From an uncultured bacterium (GTDB lineage: Bacteria > Bacillota > Clostridia > Oscillospirales > Ruminococcaceae), in NCBI GenBank assembly GCA_934875375.1, contig CAKXHL010000019.1, forward strand, positions 1-24,131: a stretch of 24,131 bases of DNA, read 5' to 3'. Of this stretch, positions 15,631 through 22,752 are shown piece by piece. The notes under the pieces were generated by a model. That model was not told the DNA's origin and did not search any database. It saw nothing but the letters and a program-made list of their open reading frames with translations. The stretch's first letter is position 1; every line of letters starts with the position of its first letter. Position numbers and translations under genes: made by a program.

Positions 15631-16143
15631 ATGAATGTTTCCTTCATCACCGATCCCGAATTAAAAGAGTCCATCACGCTTTCTGTTATGCACCAGCTTC
15701 CTCTGTGGTTTTCTCCACCGGAGGATATTGACTATAAGGCCAAAACACACCGGAACTACCCTTTTTTTGCTGTACTGGATCAGGGTCAACCAGTGGCTTT
15801 TGCCGCTGTAAAGATTCACAATCCTTATACGGCTGATATTTATAACATCGGCGTATTGGAGCCTTATCATCACCAAGGCCTCGGGCATCAGCTGATGCAG
15901 GCCATTCTGGATTGGTGCGCCAAAGAAAACTTTGTTTTTTTAACAGTAAAAACCCTGGATGAATCTGCCGACTATCCGCCTTATGACGGCACCCGCGCTT
16001 TTTACCGTAAAGAAGGGTTTCTCCCCTTTGGAGGTATTTCCCACTTTTTGGGACGAGGGCAATCCCTGTTTGTTTCTGGCCCGCACTGTAAAATAACTAC
16101 TGAAAAGGGAATGTTTCACGTGAAACATTCCCTTTTTGGTTGA
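15631..16143 (+). CDS. GNAT-family N-acetyltransferase ending in a parS-encoded tail
   Basis: A 170-residue GNAT acetyltransferase. The acetyl-CoA-binding motif is I-G-V-L-E-P-Y-H-H-Q-G-L-G-H-Q-L-M (Q-x-x-G-x-G type), followed by the usual Y-x-G-T-R-A-F-Y-R-K-E-G-F. The substrate is unknown. The ATG at 15631 has AGAAGG 8 nt upstream and its own promoter; the frame stays open upstream but that part resembles no protein. The last residues, G-M-F-H-V-K-H-S-L-F-G, are encoded by a parS palindrome, and the stop codon overlaps the -35 box of parA. Insertion between noc and parA is not the Bacillus order. The tail is probably not functional protein sequence. Confidence 0.8.
   Translation: MNVSFITDPELKESITLSVMHQLPLWFSPPEDIDYKAKTHRNYPFFAVLDQGQPVAFAAVKIHNPYTADIYNIGVLEPYHHQGLGHQLMQAILDWCAKENFVFLTVKTLDESADYPPYDGTRAFYRKEGFLPFGGISHFLGRGQSLFVSGPHCKITTEKGMFHVKHSLFG
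16103..16136. promoter_or_regulatory. parS site within a 34-bp perfect palindrome
   Basis: The exact parS TGTTTCACGTGAAACA (16112-16127) sits at the centre of perfect arms of 17 bases each, followed by T5 (16133-16137). It could therefore act both as a ParB loading site and as a terminator-like hairpin. It ends 3 bp before the -35 of the parA promoter. Confidence 0.9.
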
Positions 16144-16168
16144 AAGGATAACTCTTCAGTGCTATAAT
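16140..16168 (+). promoter_or_regulatory. Sigma-A promoter of parA-parB
   Basis: TTGAAA, 17-base spacer, perfect TATAAT. The adjacent upstream parS suggests control by ParB occupancy. The leader carries a small GCCGG-T5-CCGGC hairpin (16185-16199) before the ribosome binding site. Confidence 0.8.
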
Positions 16169-16219
16169 ATTTCTCGAATGGAACGCCGGTTTTTCCGGCA
16201 AGCATACAGGAGGGCTCTT

Positions 16220-16987
16220 ATGGGCAAAATTATTTCTATCGCCAATCAAAAGGGCGGCGTCGGAAAAACGACTACCACTGTAAATCTCGCCGCCTGGATC
16301 GGTGCAAAGGGGAAAAAAGTCCTTCTGGCGGACATCGACCCACAGGGCAATGCTACCAGCGGATTCGGCATCAACAAGCGCAGTCTGATGCGTTCTTCCT
16401 ACGATCTGCTGATCGGCACTGCCGAAGCAGAGGATATTATTCTTTCCACTTCTTTTCAGAACGTGGATGTATTGCCGTCCAATATCGCTTTGGCCGGTGC
16501 GGAAATTGAGATCGTGGAGATGGAGGATCGGGCCATGCGATTAAAAAAAGCGCTGGCTCCGGTGAAAAACCGCTATGATTTTATCTTCATTGACTGTCCC
16601 CCCTCTCTGGGTTTGATTACCCTCAACGCCCTAGCCGCCAGTGATACGCTGATGGTTCCCATCCAGTGCGAGTACTATGCTCTGGAAGGATTAAGCCAGC
16701 TGGTAGCCACTATTCGACAAGTAAAAAGGCTTTACAACCCCACCCTGGATTTGGAAGGGGTGTTGCTGACCATGTATGACGGACGGTTGAATCTGACCAT
16801 GCAGGTAGTGGCGGAAGTGAGAAAATTTTTTCCGCAGAAAGTCTACAAAACCACCATTCCCCGAAATGTCCGTTTGTCCGAAGCGCCAAGTTACGGACAG
16901 CCTGCTCTTTATTTTGACCGAACCTCCAAAGGCTCTGTCGCCTATGGCCAGCTCGCGGAAGAATTTTTATCCAAAAACCGCGGTTAA
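16220..16987 (+). CDS. parA: Chromosome partitioning ATPase ParA/Soj
   Basis: A 255-residue Soj-type ParA ATPase. It has the deviant Walker A K-G-G-V-G-K-T-T (11-18), D-I-D-P-Q-G-N-A-T and the Walker B-like F-I-D-C-P-P-S-L-G. It binds nucleoid DNA as an ATP dimer and, with ParB, drives origin segregation; in Bacillus it also modulates DnaA. The ATG at 16220 is preceded by AGGAGGG 5 nt upstream and gives the short N-terminus normal for chromosomal Soj; longer in-frame starts would include promoter sequence. parB follows after 24 bp. Confidence 0.96.
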   Translation: MGKIISIANQKGGVGKTTTTVNLAAWIGAKGKKVLLADIDPQGNATSGFGINKRSLMRSSYDLLIGTAEAEDIILSTSFQNVDVLPSNIALAGAEIEIVEMEDRAMRLKKALAPVKNRYDFIFIDCPPSLGLITLNALAASDTLMVPIQCEYYALEGLSQLVATIRQVKRLYNPTLDLEGVLLTMYDGRLNLTMQVVAEVRKFFPQKVYKTTIPRNVRLSEAPSYGQPALYFDRTSKGSVAYGQLAEEFLSKNRG

Positions 16988-17011
16988 CCCGCAGAAAGGC
17001 GGAAAATACTT

Positions 17012-17866
17012 ATGGCAGTCAGAAAAGGCGGCCTGGGCAAAGGCCTGGACGCGCTGTTTATCGACAATACCACCGATAATGGACCAGTCACGTTGCGCAT
17101 TTCTGAAATCGAACCTAACCGCAGCCAGCCCAGAAAAGAATTTGACGAAGCAGCTTTGGCTGATCTGGCCGATTCTATTCGGGAGCACGGCGTAATCCAG
17201 CCGCTTTTGGTACGACCTCTTCCCTCCGGCGGATATCAGCTGGTGGCCGGCGAACGGCGCTGGCGCGCCTCCCGCATGGCCGGATTGAGCGAAGTGCCGG
17301 TGGTCATCCGGGAATTAAGCGACCACGAAACCATGGAACTGGCGCTGATCGAAAATCTGCAGCGGCAGGACCTGAATCCGATGGAGGAGGCCCTGGGTTA
17401 CCGGTCGCTGATGGACGAATACCAGATGACCCAGGAGGAAGTTGCCAAGGTCATCGGAAAATCCCGTCCAGCCATTGCCAACAGCCTGCGGCTGTTGGCA
17501 TTGCCGCAACCGGTAGCCGAATGGATTCAAGAAGGCAAATTGTCTGCCGGCCACGGTCGGGCACTGTTGGCACTGGAGGATGAGGCCGCTATTCTCGAAG
17601 CGGCACAGACTGCTCTTAAAAAGCACTTGAATGTGCGGGAAACAGAAAAAATGGCCCAGTCCGCTCAAAACCAGCCCCAAAAACGTGTCCAGCCGGAAAA
17701 GGACCATTATTACACGGAATTGGAATTGGCACTGACCCAAGTGCTGGGCCGCCAGGTCACTATTACCGCCAAAGGCAAAAACAAAAAACTTGCAGTGGAA
17801 TTTTTTGACAAAGATGACCTGTCCGCTCTGGCCGCCCGCCTGTGCGGCGATCAGGAGCTGCTTTAG
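17012..17866 (+). CDS. parB: Chromosome partitioning protein ParB/Spo0J
   Basis: A 284-residue ParB CTPase clamp. It starts with the classical K-G-G-L-G-K-G-L-D-A-L-F (5-16), the segment that stimulates ParA ATPase. The CTP site follows (G-E-R-R-W-R, 80-85; E-N-L-Q-R-Q-D, 114-120), then the helix-turn-helix with R-P-A-I-A-N-S-L-R-L-L and a C-terminal dimerisation region. It binds the two parS sites in this window. It lies in one operon with parA, ribosome binding site AAAGGCGG. No terminator separates it from the thioesterase 14 bp downstream. Confidence 0.96.
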   Translation: MAVRKGGLGKGLDALFIDNTTDNGPVTLRISEIEPNRSQPRKEFDEAALADLADSIREHGVIQPLLVRPLPSGGYQLVAGERRWRASRMAGLSEVPVVIRELSDHETMELALIENLQRQDLNPMEEALGYRSLMDEYQMTQEEVAKVIGKSRPAIANSLRLLALPQPVAEWIQEGKLSAGHGRALLALEDEAAILEAAQTALKKHLNVRETEKMAQSAQNQPQKRVQPEKDHYYTELELALTQVLGRQVTITAKGKNKKLAVEFFDKDDLSALAARLCGDQELL

Positions 17867-17880
17867 CAGGAGGAAATCCT

Positions 17881-18609
17881 ATGGCATTTTTCGAAGACAC
17901 CTTTACCCTTTCTGCCTCCGAAGCAGATCTGCACCGGCGGATGAAACTCTCCGCCGCACTGCGCCATATGCAAGATGCAGCCAGCCGCCATCTGGACGCA
18001 TTGGGCTACCCTTATGAAAAACTGATGGAAAACCGCCAGGTTTTTTTGCTGTCCAAAGTGGAGGTGGTGTTTTCCGGCAGTCCTGCGCTGGAACAAAAGG
18101 TGACGGCCTATACCCGTCCCCATCCTTCCAAAGGCGCCTTTTTCCTACGGGAGACACAGCTGGCAGTAGAAGGCCATCCTATGGTTTTGGGCAAGGCTGC
18201 CTGGATTTTGGCCGACTATGACACTCATCAGGTACTGCGTCCCTCTGCTTTTGGTTGGGACTATCCGTTCGATCAAGTCGATTTTGACGGAGAAATTGCC
18301 CGCCGCCACATCCGCGCACCGGAAGATGCTTTCCCGCTGGGACAGCGGCCAATCCGTTACTCGGATTTGGACGGCAACCGCCATGTGAATAATGCCGTGT
18401 ATGGCGATATTCTCTGTGATTTTCTGCCGGGGGATTGGCAGCGCAGCCATTTTCTCCGCAGCGCCGTTTTGCTGTATGAGCATGAAGCCCGGTTGGGTGA
18501 TACGCTGCAAATCACTGGGTGCCAAATCGGCCCGGACAGTTGGTACCTGGCTGGATACCGGTCCGGGCAGCGATGCTTTGCGGCACAGGCGGCATTTGAC
18601 CGCGCATAA
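17881..18609 (+). CDS. Acyl-ACP thioesterase
   Basis: A 242-residue hotdog-fold acyl-ACP thioesterase (FatA/FatB-like bacterial family) that releases fatty acids from acyl carrier protein in the cytoplasm. Two hotdog repeats are expected. The second carries the family catalytic segment D-L-D-G-N-R-H-V-N-N-A-V-Y (about residue 162 on) with the Asn and His. The N-terminal F-x-L-S-x-S-E-A-D-L and later R-P-H-P-S-K-G-A-F also fit. Start ATG 17881 has AGGAGG 6 nt upstream. It lies 14 bp behind parB, so it is probably the last gene of parA-parB, and ends in a terminator. Substrate chain length cannot be inferred. Confidence 0.85.
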   Translation: MAFFEDTFTLSASEADLHRRMKLSAALRHMQDAASRHLDALGYPYEKLMENRQVFLLSKVEVVFSGSPALEQKVTAYTRPHPSKGAFFLRETQLAVEGHPMVLGKAAWILADYDTHQVLRPSAFGWDYPFDQVDFDGEIARRHIRAPEDAFPLGQRPIRYSDLDGNRHVNNAVYGDILCDFLPGDWQRSHFLRSAVLLYEHEARLGDTLQITGCQIGPDSWYLAGYRSGQRCFAAQAAFDRA

Positions 18610-18622
18610 ACTGAGGGATCCG

Positions 18623-18650
18623 GCACATCCTATTGAGGATGTGCTCTTTT
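18623..18650 (+). terminator. Intrinsic terminator after the thioesterase
   Basis: A 9-bp perfect stem (18623-18631 with 18636-18644), ATTG loop, then TCTTTT. Confidence 0.75.
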
Positions 18651-18742
18651 CCAAAACTCTCACTGCGATCGGCACGGCCACCTGTTGGCATACTGATGTT
18701 TTCGATTTTCCCTTTTGCCACAGAAAAAAATCGCAAAAACTG

Positions 18743-18771
18743 TTGACAAACCCCGTCATATTGGATATAAT
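18743..18771 (+). promoter_or_regulatory. Consensus promoter of the tRNA operon
   Basis: TTGACA, 17-base spacer, TATAAT: a perfect sigma-A promoter, as expected for stable RNA genes, ending 32 bp upstream of tRNA-Met. Confidence 0.92.
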
Positions 18772-18803
18772 AGTCTTCGCCTGATATTGGGCGCAAAAAA
18801 TGT

Positions 18804-18880
18804 GGCGGTATAGCTCAGTTGGCTAGAGCATGCGGTTCATACCCGCAGTGTCGGCGGTTCGAATCCACCTACCGCTACCA
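18804..18880 (+). tRNA. tRNA-Met(CAT), elongator type, CCA encoded
   Basis: 77 nt with a cloverleaf: acceptor GGCGGTA/TACCGCT, anticodon stem TGCGG/CCGCA with loop TTCATAC (CAT at 18838-18840), T loop TTCGAAT and an encoded CCA. The lack of a GGG/CCC anticodon stem and of a C1-A72 mismatch argues against initiator tRNA. The loop resembles elongator Met rather than lysidine-modified Ile. Position 1-72 is G-U, and the T stem GGCGG/CCACC contains a C-A mismatch. Confidence 0.92.
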
Positions 18881-18916
18881 TGTGTATTCTATCCTGTTTG
18901 GGATTGAAGATAAATC

Positions 18917-18991
18917 GGCCCGTTGGTCAAGCGGTTAAGACACGGCCCTTTCACGGCTGTAACACGAGTTCGATTCTCGTACGGGTCACCA
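18917..18991 (+). tRNA. tRNA-Glu(TTC), CCA encoded
   Basis: 75 nt; acceptor GGCCCGT/ACGGGTC (one G-U), anticodon stem CGGCC/GGCTG, loop CTTTCAC with TTC at 18950-18952, T arm CGAGTTCGATTCTCG and CCA encoded. Cotranscribed with tRNA-Met, 36 nt apart. Confidence 0.95.
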
Positions 18992-19023
18992 AAAGACGAA
19001 ATCATTCCGATTTCGTCTTTTTT
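18991..19023 (+). terminator. Intrinsic terminator of the tRNA operon
   Basis: A 13-bp perfect stem (18991-19003 with 19009-19021), 5-base loop, running into T tracts. It begins at the last base of tRNA-Glu. Confidence 0.92.
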
Positions 19024-19093
19024 GTTATCCGCCTGAAAATCCGCGTCCTTTCGGGACATACTGTTAAGGAGTTTGTCAAAGGACGGGATTGTA

Positions 19094-19786
19094 ATGGAAC
19101 CTTTCATTCAGATGACCAATGTTTCCAAAATCTATGGTGTAGGCGATGCCCAGGTCGGCGCTTTAAAACGGTTGAGTCTTTCCATTCACCGCGGAGAATT
19201 TGCTGCGATCATCGGCCATTCCGGGTCCGGGAAATCCACGCTGATGAATTTGCTGGGCTGCCTGGACTTTCCCACGCAGGGAGAATATCTGCTGGACGGA
19301 AAGCCTGTGGCCGGACTCAGCGACCGGCAGCTTTCCCATATCCGCAATGAACAGATCGGCTTTGTCTTTCAAAGCTTTTACCTGATTCCAAGCCTGAGTG
19401 CACTGGAAAATGTGGAACTCCCGCTTCTGTATCGGGGTGTGCCCCGCTCCCGCCGCCGGGCCCTTGCGGCGCAGGCACTGGAACAGGTAGGTCTGGCCCA
19501 GCGGATTTTACACCGGCCAGGCCAGCTTTCCGGCGGCCAGCAGCAGCGGGTTGCAATCGCCCGGGCAATTGCCGGCTCGCCGCCCATTCTGCTGGCAGAT
19601 GAGCCCACCGGCAACCTGGATACGGCGTCCGGGCAACAAATTATGGATATCCTCACCAGCCTGTGGCGGCAGGGCCGCACACTGATCTTAATCACCCACG
19701 ATCCGGATGTAGCCCGCGCCGCACCGCGTATTATCCGCATTCAGGACGGCTGTATTACACAGGATTCCCAGCTGTTATCATCTTAA
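19094..19786 (+). CDS. ABC transporter ATP-binding protein, MacB/LolD-like
   Basis: A 230-residue nucleotide-binding subunit with Walker A G-H-S-G-S-G-K-S-T (41-49), Q-loop Q93, signature L-S-G-G-Q (145-149), Walker B I-L-L-A-D-E-P and H-loop I-T-H-D. The Y-x-V-G-D-x-x-V-x-A-L-type N-terminus and F-Q-S-F-Y-L-I-P-S-L-S-A-L-E-N-V are typical of the MacB/LolD (type VII) subfamily, which energises lipoprotein, peptide or toxin export and mechanotransmission. The partner FtsX/MacB-type permease is absent from both sides. The start was chosen as the ATG at 19094 (AAAGGA about 10 nt upstream); a TTG at 19073 is possible but is too close to its AAGGAG. It is followed 12 bp later by a lipoprotein gene. 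Confidence 0.88.
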   Translation: MEPFIQMTNVSKIYGVGDAQVGALKRLSLSIHRGEFAAIIGHSGSGKSTLMNLLGCLDFPTQGEYLLDGKPVAGLSDRQLSHIRNEQIGFVFQSFYLIPSLSALENVELPLLYRGVPRSRRRALAAQALEQVGLAQRILHRPGQLSGGQQQRVAIARAIAGSPPILLADEPTGNLDTASGQQIMDILTSLWRQGRTLILITHDPDVARAAPRIIRIQDGCITQDSQLLSS

Positions 19787-19798
19787 GGAGGATCTCTT

Positions 19799-20494
19799 AT
19801 GAAAAAAACTTTCTGTTTTCTCTTCACCGCATTGCTTTTTCTCTTGTCGCTGACTGGCTGCGAGCAGACCGTGTCCGAGCCCTTACCGCAGGAATTACCC
19901 CCTCAAAAGGGGGAGGATATCGCCGTGATGGAAACCTCTCTGGGGACCATCAAACTGCGGTTTTTCCCTGAACAGGCGCCCATGGCGGTGGAAAATTTTC
20001 TCACACTCGCCAAAGAAGGATATTATGACGGCGTTTCTTTTCACCGGGTCATGTCCGATTTTATGATTCAGGGCGGGGATCCCACCGGCACCGGTACCGG
20101 CGGCAAGAGCATTTATACCGATGTAGCCGGCAACCGCGGCTATTTTCAGGATGAGTTTTCCGACCGGCTTTTCCATTTCCGCGGCGCGTTGTCCATGGCC
20201 AATTCCGGCTCTGATACCAACGGCAGCCAGTTTTTTATCGTCCAAACGTCTCAGCTGCGGGAGGGGCAGAAAGAATCCATGAAAAACAATGGCGTTGACA
20301 AGCAGGCCATCGCCAAGTATGAAGCAGAAGGCGGTACCCCTTGGCTGGATGGCCAGCATACGGTTTTCGGCCAGGTAATAGAGGGAATGGAGGTGGTAGA
20401 TGCTATTGCAGCAGTTGCCACCGACGAGAACGATCGGCCTTTGGAAGAGGTCTCCATCCTGTCGGTGACGGTAGAAACTTATACCGCCCAGTAA
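19799..20494 (+). CDS. Lipoprotein cyclophilin-type peptidyl-prolyl isomerase
   Basis: A 231-residue peptidyl-prolyl cis-trans isomerase of the cyclophilin family, predicted to be anchored on the outer face of the membrane and to assist folding of exported proteins. It has a lipoprotein signal peptide with lipobox L-T-G-C21, then a short linker. The cyclophilin domain starts at about residue 40: S-F-H-R-V-M-S-D-F-M-I-Q-G-G-D with the catalytic Arg, G-A-L-S-M-A-N-S-G-x-D-T-N-G-S-Q-F-F-I, and W-L-D-G-Q-H-T-V-F-G-Q-V. A roughly 25-residue insertion (K-E-S-M-K-N-N-G-V-D-K-Q) occurs before the last motif. The start has AAGGAGG 8 nt upstream. It is probably cotranscribed with the ABC ATPase. Confidence 0.93.
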   Translation: MKKTFCFLFTALLFLLSLTGCEQTVSEPLPQELPPQKGEDIAVMETSLGTIKLRFFPEQAPMAVENFLTLAKEGYYDGVSFHRVMSDFMIQGGDPTGTGTGGKSIYTDVAGNRGYFQDEFSDRLFHFRGALSMANSGSDTNGSQFFIVQTSQLREGQKESMKNNGVDKQAIAKYEAEGGTPWLDGQHTVFGQVIEGMEVVDAIAAVATDENDRPLEEVSILSVTVETYTAQ

Positions 20495-20637
20495 CCGGGG
20501 TGATACAACGCATTATTTTCTTGCAGCGAAGTGTCATCCCCGCAGCAAGCGGCGGCTGGAAAAAGCTTTTCTCACGGCAGCAGTAACAGGATTGCCCGTC
20601 CCAAGGAAAATTTTTCCACACTCATAGATTTTTCTTC

Positions 20638-20669
20638 AAAAGAGAGCGCTTTGATCCGCTCTCTTTTTC
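20638..20669 (+). terminator. Intrinsic terminator downstream of the cyclophilin gene
   Basis: An 11-bp stem (20638-20648 with 20657-20667), 8-base loop, then T residues. It lies about 145 bp past the cyclophilin stop. The 497-bp stretch 20495-20991 otherwise holds a second hairpin and a promoter but no supportable gene. Confidence 0.75.
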
Positions 20670-20709
20670 CATACTGGGAGCTTTGTCTATTTTCATTAAT
20701 AAATCTTTC

Positions 20710-20741
20710 AACCGGCGCGCTTACATGCAGCGCTGGTTTTT
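20710..20741 (+). terminator. Second terminator-like hairpin
   Basis: A 9-bp stem with one G-U (20710-20718 with 20730-20738), 11-base loop and a T-rich GGTTTTTGCTTTTT. It is probably a back-up terminator in tandem with the one at 20638. Confidence 0.5.
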
Positions 20742-20907
20742 GCTTTTTACGCCTGCCAGATTGCCAAAAAAATTTTTTCTTTTTCTCCGTGCTTCCAGAA
20801 CCAATCCCTCAAAAGGTTCCAAACCCATAGCAAGATCCTGCAATAAAAGAAAAAAGTCTATTACAAAGCCCACAAAAAAATAGAAATTCTTTGTCATTTC
20901 TCCATAA

Positions 20908-20936
20908 TTGACAGCCCTTTTCCTCTATAATAAGAT
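20908..20936 (+). promoter_or_regulatory. Promoter of the kinase-amidohydrolase cassette
   Basis: Perfect TTGACA, 17-base spacer, TAAGAT. A TATAAT at 20926 overlaps but has no suitably spaced -35. The leader is about 50 nt. This is the only clear promoter found for the genes from 20992 to the window end. Confidence 0.6.
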
Positions 20937-20991
20937 GAAGTTAGCCCTGATCTTCCAAAAATTAGGCATAACGAAAACAGGAGGGAAAACG

Positions 20992-21786
20992 ATGAAAATT
21001 GCAACTGCCGGTTTTACCTGTGTTGACAACTACGCCAACCTGGACAACCGCCATTATCCTGCGGGCAACGGCTTTGACGCACTGGTCAATCTGGCCAAAA
21101 TGGGTGTGGAGTGTGCCGTAGTCAGCGCGGTCGGCCCAGACAAATACGGAGAGGAAATGTTTGAGGTACTCAAAAAATATGGGGTAGATTCTTCCCATCT
21201 GCATGTGCTGCCCGGGGAGACCTCCTTTATGATTATGGAGATGACCGAAAACAACGACCGGGTTCACGTCAAAAATATCCCCGGCGTCATGGACGATTTT
21301 GAGCTTACCAGAGATGACGTTGAATTTTTAAAAGGCTACGACTATGTCCATACTGAATTTTCCAAGGTGCTGTATCCGTATCTGGCCGAGTTGCAGGAGG
21401 CCGGATGCAAAATCATCTTTGACCTGTCGACTTCTTATGAAAGACACACTGAAACCGAAACCCTGCTTCGAAATATCGACTACGCTTTCATGTCTTACCC
21501 GCAGCGGGATGAGCATGTCAAAGAGCTGATGAAAAAATATCAGAGCCTCGGCCCCACTCTGGTCGTTGCCACCTTCGGCGAAGACGGCTCTCTGGTTTGG
21601 GACGGAAAAGAATTTTACAGCGCGGGCATTACCCCAGCGGAAAAGGTCGTCAACACTGTTGGGGCGGGCGACTCCTTCCTGGCAGGCTTTATGCATGGAA
21701 TTATGACAGGAAAATCCATCCCCGAATGCCAAAAAGAAGGCGCAGATCTGTCCGCCAAGATCGTCGCTATGTTTGATCCGTACTAA
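20992..21786 (+). CDS. PfkB-family sugar kinase, FrlD-like
   Basis: A 264-residue ribokinase/PfkB-family kinase. The catalytic anion-hole motif is N-T-V-G-A-G-D227-S-F-L-A-G-F. The N-terminal substrate region is G-F-T-C-V-D-N-Y-A-N-L with P-A-G-N-G-F-D-A-L-V-N. The C-V-D-x-Y start, N-D-R-V and G-V-M-D-D-F-E-L segments resemble fructoselysine 6-kinase (FrlD), which phosphorylates Amadori compounds at C6. No FrlB-type deglycase or FrlA-like permease is in the window, so the actual substrate is open. The ATG at 20992 has AGGAGGG 6 nt upstream; the frame is open further 5' through the promoter. It is followed by amidohydrolase, YjbQ and amidohydrolase on the same strand with short gaps, suggesting one pathway acting on a phosphorylated sugar derivative. 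Confidence 0.85.
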   Translation: MKIATAGFTCVDNYANLDNRHYPAGNGFDALVNLAKMGVECAVVSAVGPDKYGEEMFEVLKKYGVDSSHLHVLPGETSFMIMEMTENNDRVHVKNIPGVMDDFELTRDDVEFLKGYDYVHTEFSKVLYPYLAELQEAGCKIIFDLSTSYERHTETETLLRNIDYAFMSYPQRDEHVKELMKKYQSLGPTLVVATFGEDGSLVWDGKEFYSAGITPAEKVVNTVGAGDSFLAGFMHGIMTGKSIPECQKEGADLSAKIVAMFDPY

Positions 21787-21849
21787 TCGGTAAGCGGAAC
21801 TTTCCGCAAAGCTCGCCATGATTTGTATTGGAAAGGAGCGATTATACAA

Positions 21850-22749
21850 ATGGTAATTGATGTACACGTTCATCCTAACGGATATCCACAGGTCGCACAG
21901 GATCCCGCATCCCGCGCTTTCCGTGACCGGGTGTTTCAGCGGCGTCCGCAGGATGCCCTGTCCGCCCCCATTGCCATGACAGGCAAACCTTCCGGCGGCA
22001 ATGGCGGCGGAAACAAAAACTTTGACGTTTTGTTCACCCGCATGGATCACGAGGGGATCGACCGCTTTGTGCTTCTTCCCATGGATCTTACCACCCGATA
22101 TGGCGGCTGGGTGGTTTCCAATGACGAAATAGAACAGATTGTCGCCGCAGCGCCAAACCGGTTCATCGGCTTTGCCAGCGTGGACCCCTATCGCCCCGAC
22201 GCGTTGGAGGTGCTGGATCACGCGTTTAAAAATCAGAAGCTGGCCGGGTTGAAGCTTCATCCTTCCAAGCAGGCTTTTTATCCGGACGATCCCATGATGG
22301 ATCCCATCTATCAAAAATGCCTGGAATATAATAAGCCCATCATGTTCCATGCCGGCATGTCATGGGAACCGGATTGCCTGATCAAATATTCTCGTCCGGT
22401 TAACTTTGAAGGGGTTGCGGTGAAGTATCCGGAGTTGCGCATCTGCCTGGCCCACTTCGGCTGGCCCTGGGCGGTGGAAACGGCCATGCTGTGCTTAAAA
22501 TACCCCAACGTTTACACCGACACGGCTATTGTCCCCATGGATTCTCCGGAAGTATTCTTCCGCCATATCTTTACCCGCGAGTGGGGGCCCACCTGGTTCG
22601 AGCATAACTTTGCGGATAAGGTGATGTATGGCTCCGACAATCCACGCAACCACACCCATGGCATTGAAAAGCTGGAGATGCGGCCGGACACCCGCGCCAA
22701 ACTCATGGGCGGCAACGCACTCAAATGGCTGGGAATGGAGGTTAAATAG
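21850..22749 (+). CDS. Amidohydrolase_2-family metal-dependent hydrolase, copy 1
   Basis: A 299-residue TIM-barrel amidohydrolase of the Amidohydrolase_2 (ACMSD-like) family, which hydrolyses or decarboxylates small acids. Metal and active-site candidates are V-H6-V-H8-P, G-L-K-L-H137-P, M-F-H167-A-G-M-S, L-A-H202-F-G-W-P and Y-G-S-D263-N-P, all intact. A glycine-rich segment, G-K-P-S-G-G-N-G-G-G-N (45-55), is unusual for the family. The start is ATG 21850 with AAGGAG 11 nt upstream; a TTG 27 bp earlier is rejected as it adds a non-family extension over the ribosome binding site. It is 63 bp from the kinase and 2 bp before yjbQ. The substrate is unknown. Confidence 0.85.
   Translation: MVIDVHVHPNGYPQVAQDPASRAFRDRVFQRRPQDALSAPIAMTGKPSGGNGGGNKNFDVLFTRMDHEGIDRFVLLPMDLTTRYGGWVVSNDEIEQIVAAAPNRFIGFASVDPYRPDALEVLDHAFKNQKLAGLKLHPSKQAFYPDDPMMDPIYQKCLEYNKPIMFHAGMSWEPDCLIKYSRPVNFEGVAVKYPELRICLAHFGWPWAVETAMLCLKYPNVYTDTAIVPMDSPEVFFRHIFTREWGPTWFEHNFADKVMYGSDNPRNHTHGIEKLEMRPDTRAKLMGGNALKWLGMEVK
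22436..22523. repeat. 88-bp identical tract, copy A (within amidohydrolase 1)
   Basis: Identical to 23803-23890, while flanking parts of the two genes show many synonymous differences. Confidence 0.9.
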
Positions 22750-22752
22750 TCA
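22675..22752. repeat. 78-bp direct repeat, copy A (end of amidohydrolase 1 into yjbQ start)
   Basis: Identical to 24054-24131. It covers the last codons of the amidohydrolase, its TAG stop, the 2-bp gap and the first base of the yjbQ ATG. Confidence 0.9.

Noticed and set aside
18804..18880. Initiator tRNA-fMet
   Set aside because: There is no run of three G-C pairs in the anticodon stem and no C1-A72 mismatch; the elongator type fits better.
20531..20883. Two overlapping small open frames between the cyclophilin and kinase genes
   Set aside because: They run across two terminator hairpins, lack ribosome binding sites and have no recognisable sequence.
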